A stretch of DNA of 64,000 nt, taken from the NCBI RefSeq assembly GCF_012932145.1, contig NZ_MWOK01000005.1:1-64000 (forward strand), given 5' to 3'. Below the pieces are notes generated by a model. The model made no database searches. It saw only the letters and a program-made list of their open reading frames with translations, and was not told where the DNA came from. Source of the stretch: Acidovorax sp. SRB_14 (lineage in GTDB: Bacteria; Pseudomonadota; Gammaproteobacteria; Burkholderiales; Burkholderiaceae_C). A program made the translations under genes and the position numbers. Below, one piece after another: positions 62,820-64,000 of this stretch (position 1 is the stretch's first letter; the number at the start of each line of letters is the position of its first letter).

Positions 62820-64000
62820 ATGCACCCCAATGTCTTGATCAATGCCTGCGCTGAACTCGTCAGGCTCACCCTCACTTTTGAACACCCGGCCGACGCGGTG
62901 GTGTCGCGCTTTTTCCGCGACCACCGCGGCCTGGGCCAGCGCGAGCGCGCCGCACTCGCAGAAACCGTCTACACGGTGCTGCGCAAGAAGCTCCTGTTCG
63001 ACCACATGGCGCCGTCGGGCTCCGGCCCCAAGGAGCGGCGCCTGGCCATCCTGGGCTACGCCCACTGGCAGGACGAGGAAGCGCGCCGCACGAACCCGCA
63101 GGCGGCGCACGGTGCGCGCGAGTTTCTGCACGGCGCTCTGAGCGACCGCGAAAAGCAGTGGCTGGAGCAGTGCGACGCGGTGCGCGAGGACGAATTGCTC
63201 GAACGCCACCGCCACAACCTGCCCGAGTGGCTGGCGCAACCGCTCAAGGAGCAGCTGGGCGACGGCTTCTGGCCGCTGGTGCAGGCGCTGTCGCGCAGCG
63301 CGCCGCTCGACCTGCGCGTCAACGTTTTGAAGGAAAAGCGGCCTGAAGTGCAGAAGGAGCTTGCGCAGGCAGCTATTAAATCCGTAGCAACGCCGTATTC
63401 GCCCTGGGGCCTGCGCGTCGAGGGCAAGCCGGCGCTGGCCAAGCTGCCGGCCTTCGTGCGCGGAGCCATCGAGGTGCAGGACGAGGGCTCGCAGCTGCTG
63501 GCCCTGCTGCTCGACGCCAAACGCGGCGAGATGGTGGTGGACTTCTGTGCCGGCGCCGGCGGCAAGACGCTGGCCATTGGCGCCACCATGCGCAGCACCG
63601 GACGCCTGTACGCGTTTGACGTGTCGGGCCACCGGCTCGATGCGCTGGGGCCGCGGCTCAAGCGCAGCGGGCTGTCGAACGTGCACCCGGCCGCCATCGC
63701 GCACGAGCGCGACGAGCGCGTCAAGCGCCTGAGCGGCAAGATCGACCGCGTGCTGGTCGATGCCCCGTGCTCGGGTCTGGGCACATTGCGCCGCAACCCC
63801 GACCTGAAGTGGCGCCAGACGCCCAAGGCGGTGGAGGAACTGGTGGCCAAGCAGACCGCCATCCTGGCCAGTGCGGCGCGGCTGGTGAAAGACGGCGGGC
63901 GCCTGGTCTATGCCACCTGCAGCGTGCTGCCGCAGGAGAACGAGGCCATTGCCGAGGCCTTCGCCGCCGCGCACCCGGACTTCGTGGCGCTGGACGCGGG
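62820..64000 (+). CDS. RsmB/NOP-family RNA m5C methyltransferase (partial)
   Basis: 393 codons visible; it runs off the right edge. N-terminal NusB-like domain (about 10-130), then the SAM-dependent methyltransferase: VVDFCAGAGGKTLAIG near residue 240 (SAM site), DVSGHRLDALGPRLKR near 263, VDAPCSGLGTLRRNPDLKWR near 316 and LVYATCSVLPQEN near 361. Both cysteines of the NOP/RsmB mechanism (PCSG and ATCS) are present. It probably methylates 16S rRNA C967 or a related site. A partial repeat copy (63370-63395) is in frame near residue 185. Confidence 0.9.
   Translation, partial: MHPNVLINACAELVRLTLTFEHPADAVVSRFFRDHRGLGQRERAALAETVYTVLRKKLLFDHMAPSGSGPKERRLAILGYAHWQDEEARRTNPQAAHGAREFLHGALSDREKQWLEQCDAVREDELLERHRHNLPEWLAQPLKEQLGDGFWPLVQALSRSAPLDLRVNVLKEKRPEVQKELAQAAIKSVATPYSPWGLRVEGKPALAKLPAFVRGAIEVQDEGSQLLALLLDAKRGEMVVDFCAGAGGKTLAIGATMRSTGRLYAFDVSGHRLDALGPRLKRSGLSNVHPAAIAHERDERVKRLSGKIDRVLVDAPCSGLGTLRRNPDLKWRQTPKAVEELVAKQTAILASAARLVKDGGRLVYATCSVLPQENEAIAEAFAAAHPDFVALDA
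63370..63395 (+). repeat. Dispersed short repeat, partial copy M
   Basis: Plus orientation, first half only: GCAGCTATTAAATCCGTAGC then AACGCCG. In frame in the RsmB-like gene, encoding QAAIKSVATP between two domains. Confidence 0.5.

Overview
The window looks like chromosomal DNA of a high-GC betaproteobacterium of the family Comamonadaceae (Acidovorax/Alicycliphilus/Diaphorobacter type). This is inferred from GC-rich, compact gene order, the protein families present (TctA/TctB, TRAP-DctPQM, DUF3422, RpfE-like next to recJ, paired acyl-CoA dehydrogenases) and a short dispersed repeat that I associate from memory with this family. No database search was possible.

Layout. 1-5.7 kb is core housekeeping: radC, an FKBP isomerase overlapping ispH, a two-CBS protein, a threonine-dehydratase-like enzyme, serS and a tRNA-Ser(CGA) with its terminator. 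5.7-8.9 kb is an accessory or scarred segment just downstream of the tRNA. It holds an orphan HNH endonuclease, an unusual block of inverted and direct repeats, a truncated calcium-loop secreted protein, the 3' end of an acetoacetyl-CoA synthetase gene and the 5' end of a zinc-type dehydrogenase gene. 8.9-12.3 kb is an overlapping pair: a sulfatase-modifying-factor-like secreted protein without the catalytic cysteines, then a BetT-type BCCT transporter. 12.4-19.6 kb has trpS, a site-2-protease homologue, a YciO/YrdC protein and a PHP phosphatase on the minus strand, with two chemoreceptors on the plus strand around the last two. 19.6-26.6 kb has recJ with an RpfE-like gene, then divergently lolC-lolD, an SMR transporter and kup.

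26.6-31.2 kb carries a broken tatD copy fused tail-to-tail with a truncated secreted-protein gene, then a MoxR/DUF58/VWA cluster with a membrane-anchored serine protease. 31.3-35.4 kb has the intact tatD, a hypoxanthine-DNA glycosylase homologue, a spermidine-synthase-like protein and an orphan GspE-type ATPase. 35.5-40.9 kb has tctB-tctA, a DUF3422 protein, a DMT exporter and an SDR lacking the usual Tyr/Lys. 41-44.8 kb has a TRAP-type binding protein translationally overlapped with a GGDEF-EAL protein. 44.9-53.2 kb has a second DMT exporter, a quinone reductase, an Na/Pi-PhoU protein, and lspA-ileS-ribF. 53.4-60.6 kb has an HNH nuclease, a bestrophin, a complete TRAP operon and two convergent acyl-CoA dehydrogenases. 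60.6-64 kb has yceH, purN, a small membrane protein and an RsmB-like methyltransferase that runs off the window.

The most interesting non-gene signal is a roughly 55-bp interspersed repeat, about a dozen copies on both strands. It lies between genes (where two copies have become terminator-like hairpins) and also inside or at the ends of reading frames, including LolD, IleS, an acyl-CoA dehydrogenase, an SDR, a DMT exporter, TatD and RsmB. Other second-look items are the binding-protein/c-di-GMP gene pair, the cysteine-less SUMF1-like/BetT pair, the tRNA-adjacent scar, and a recurring arrangement in which a -10-like hexamer sits 6-9 nt before the start codon (probable leaderless transcripts).
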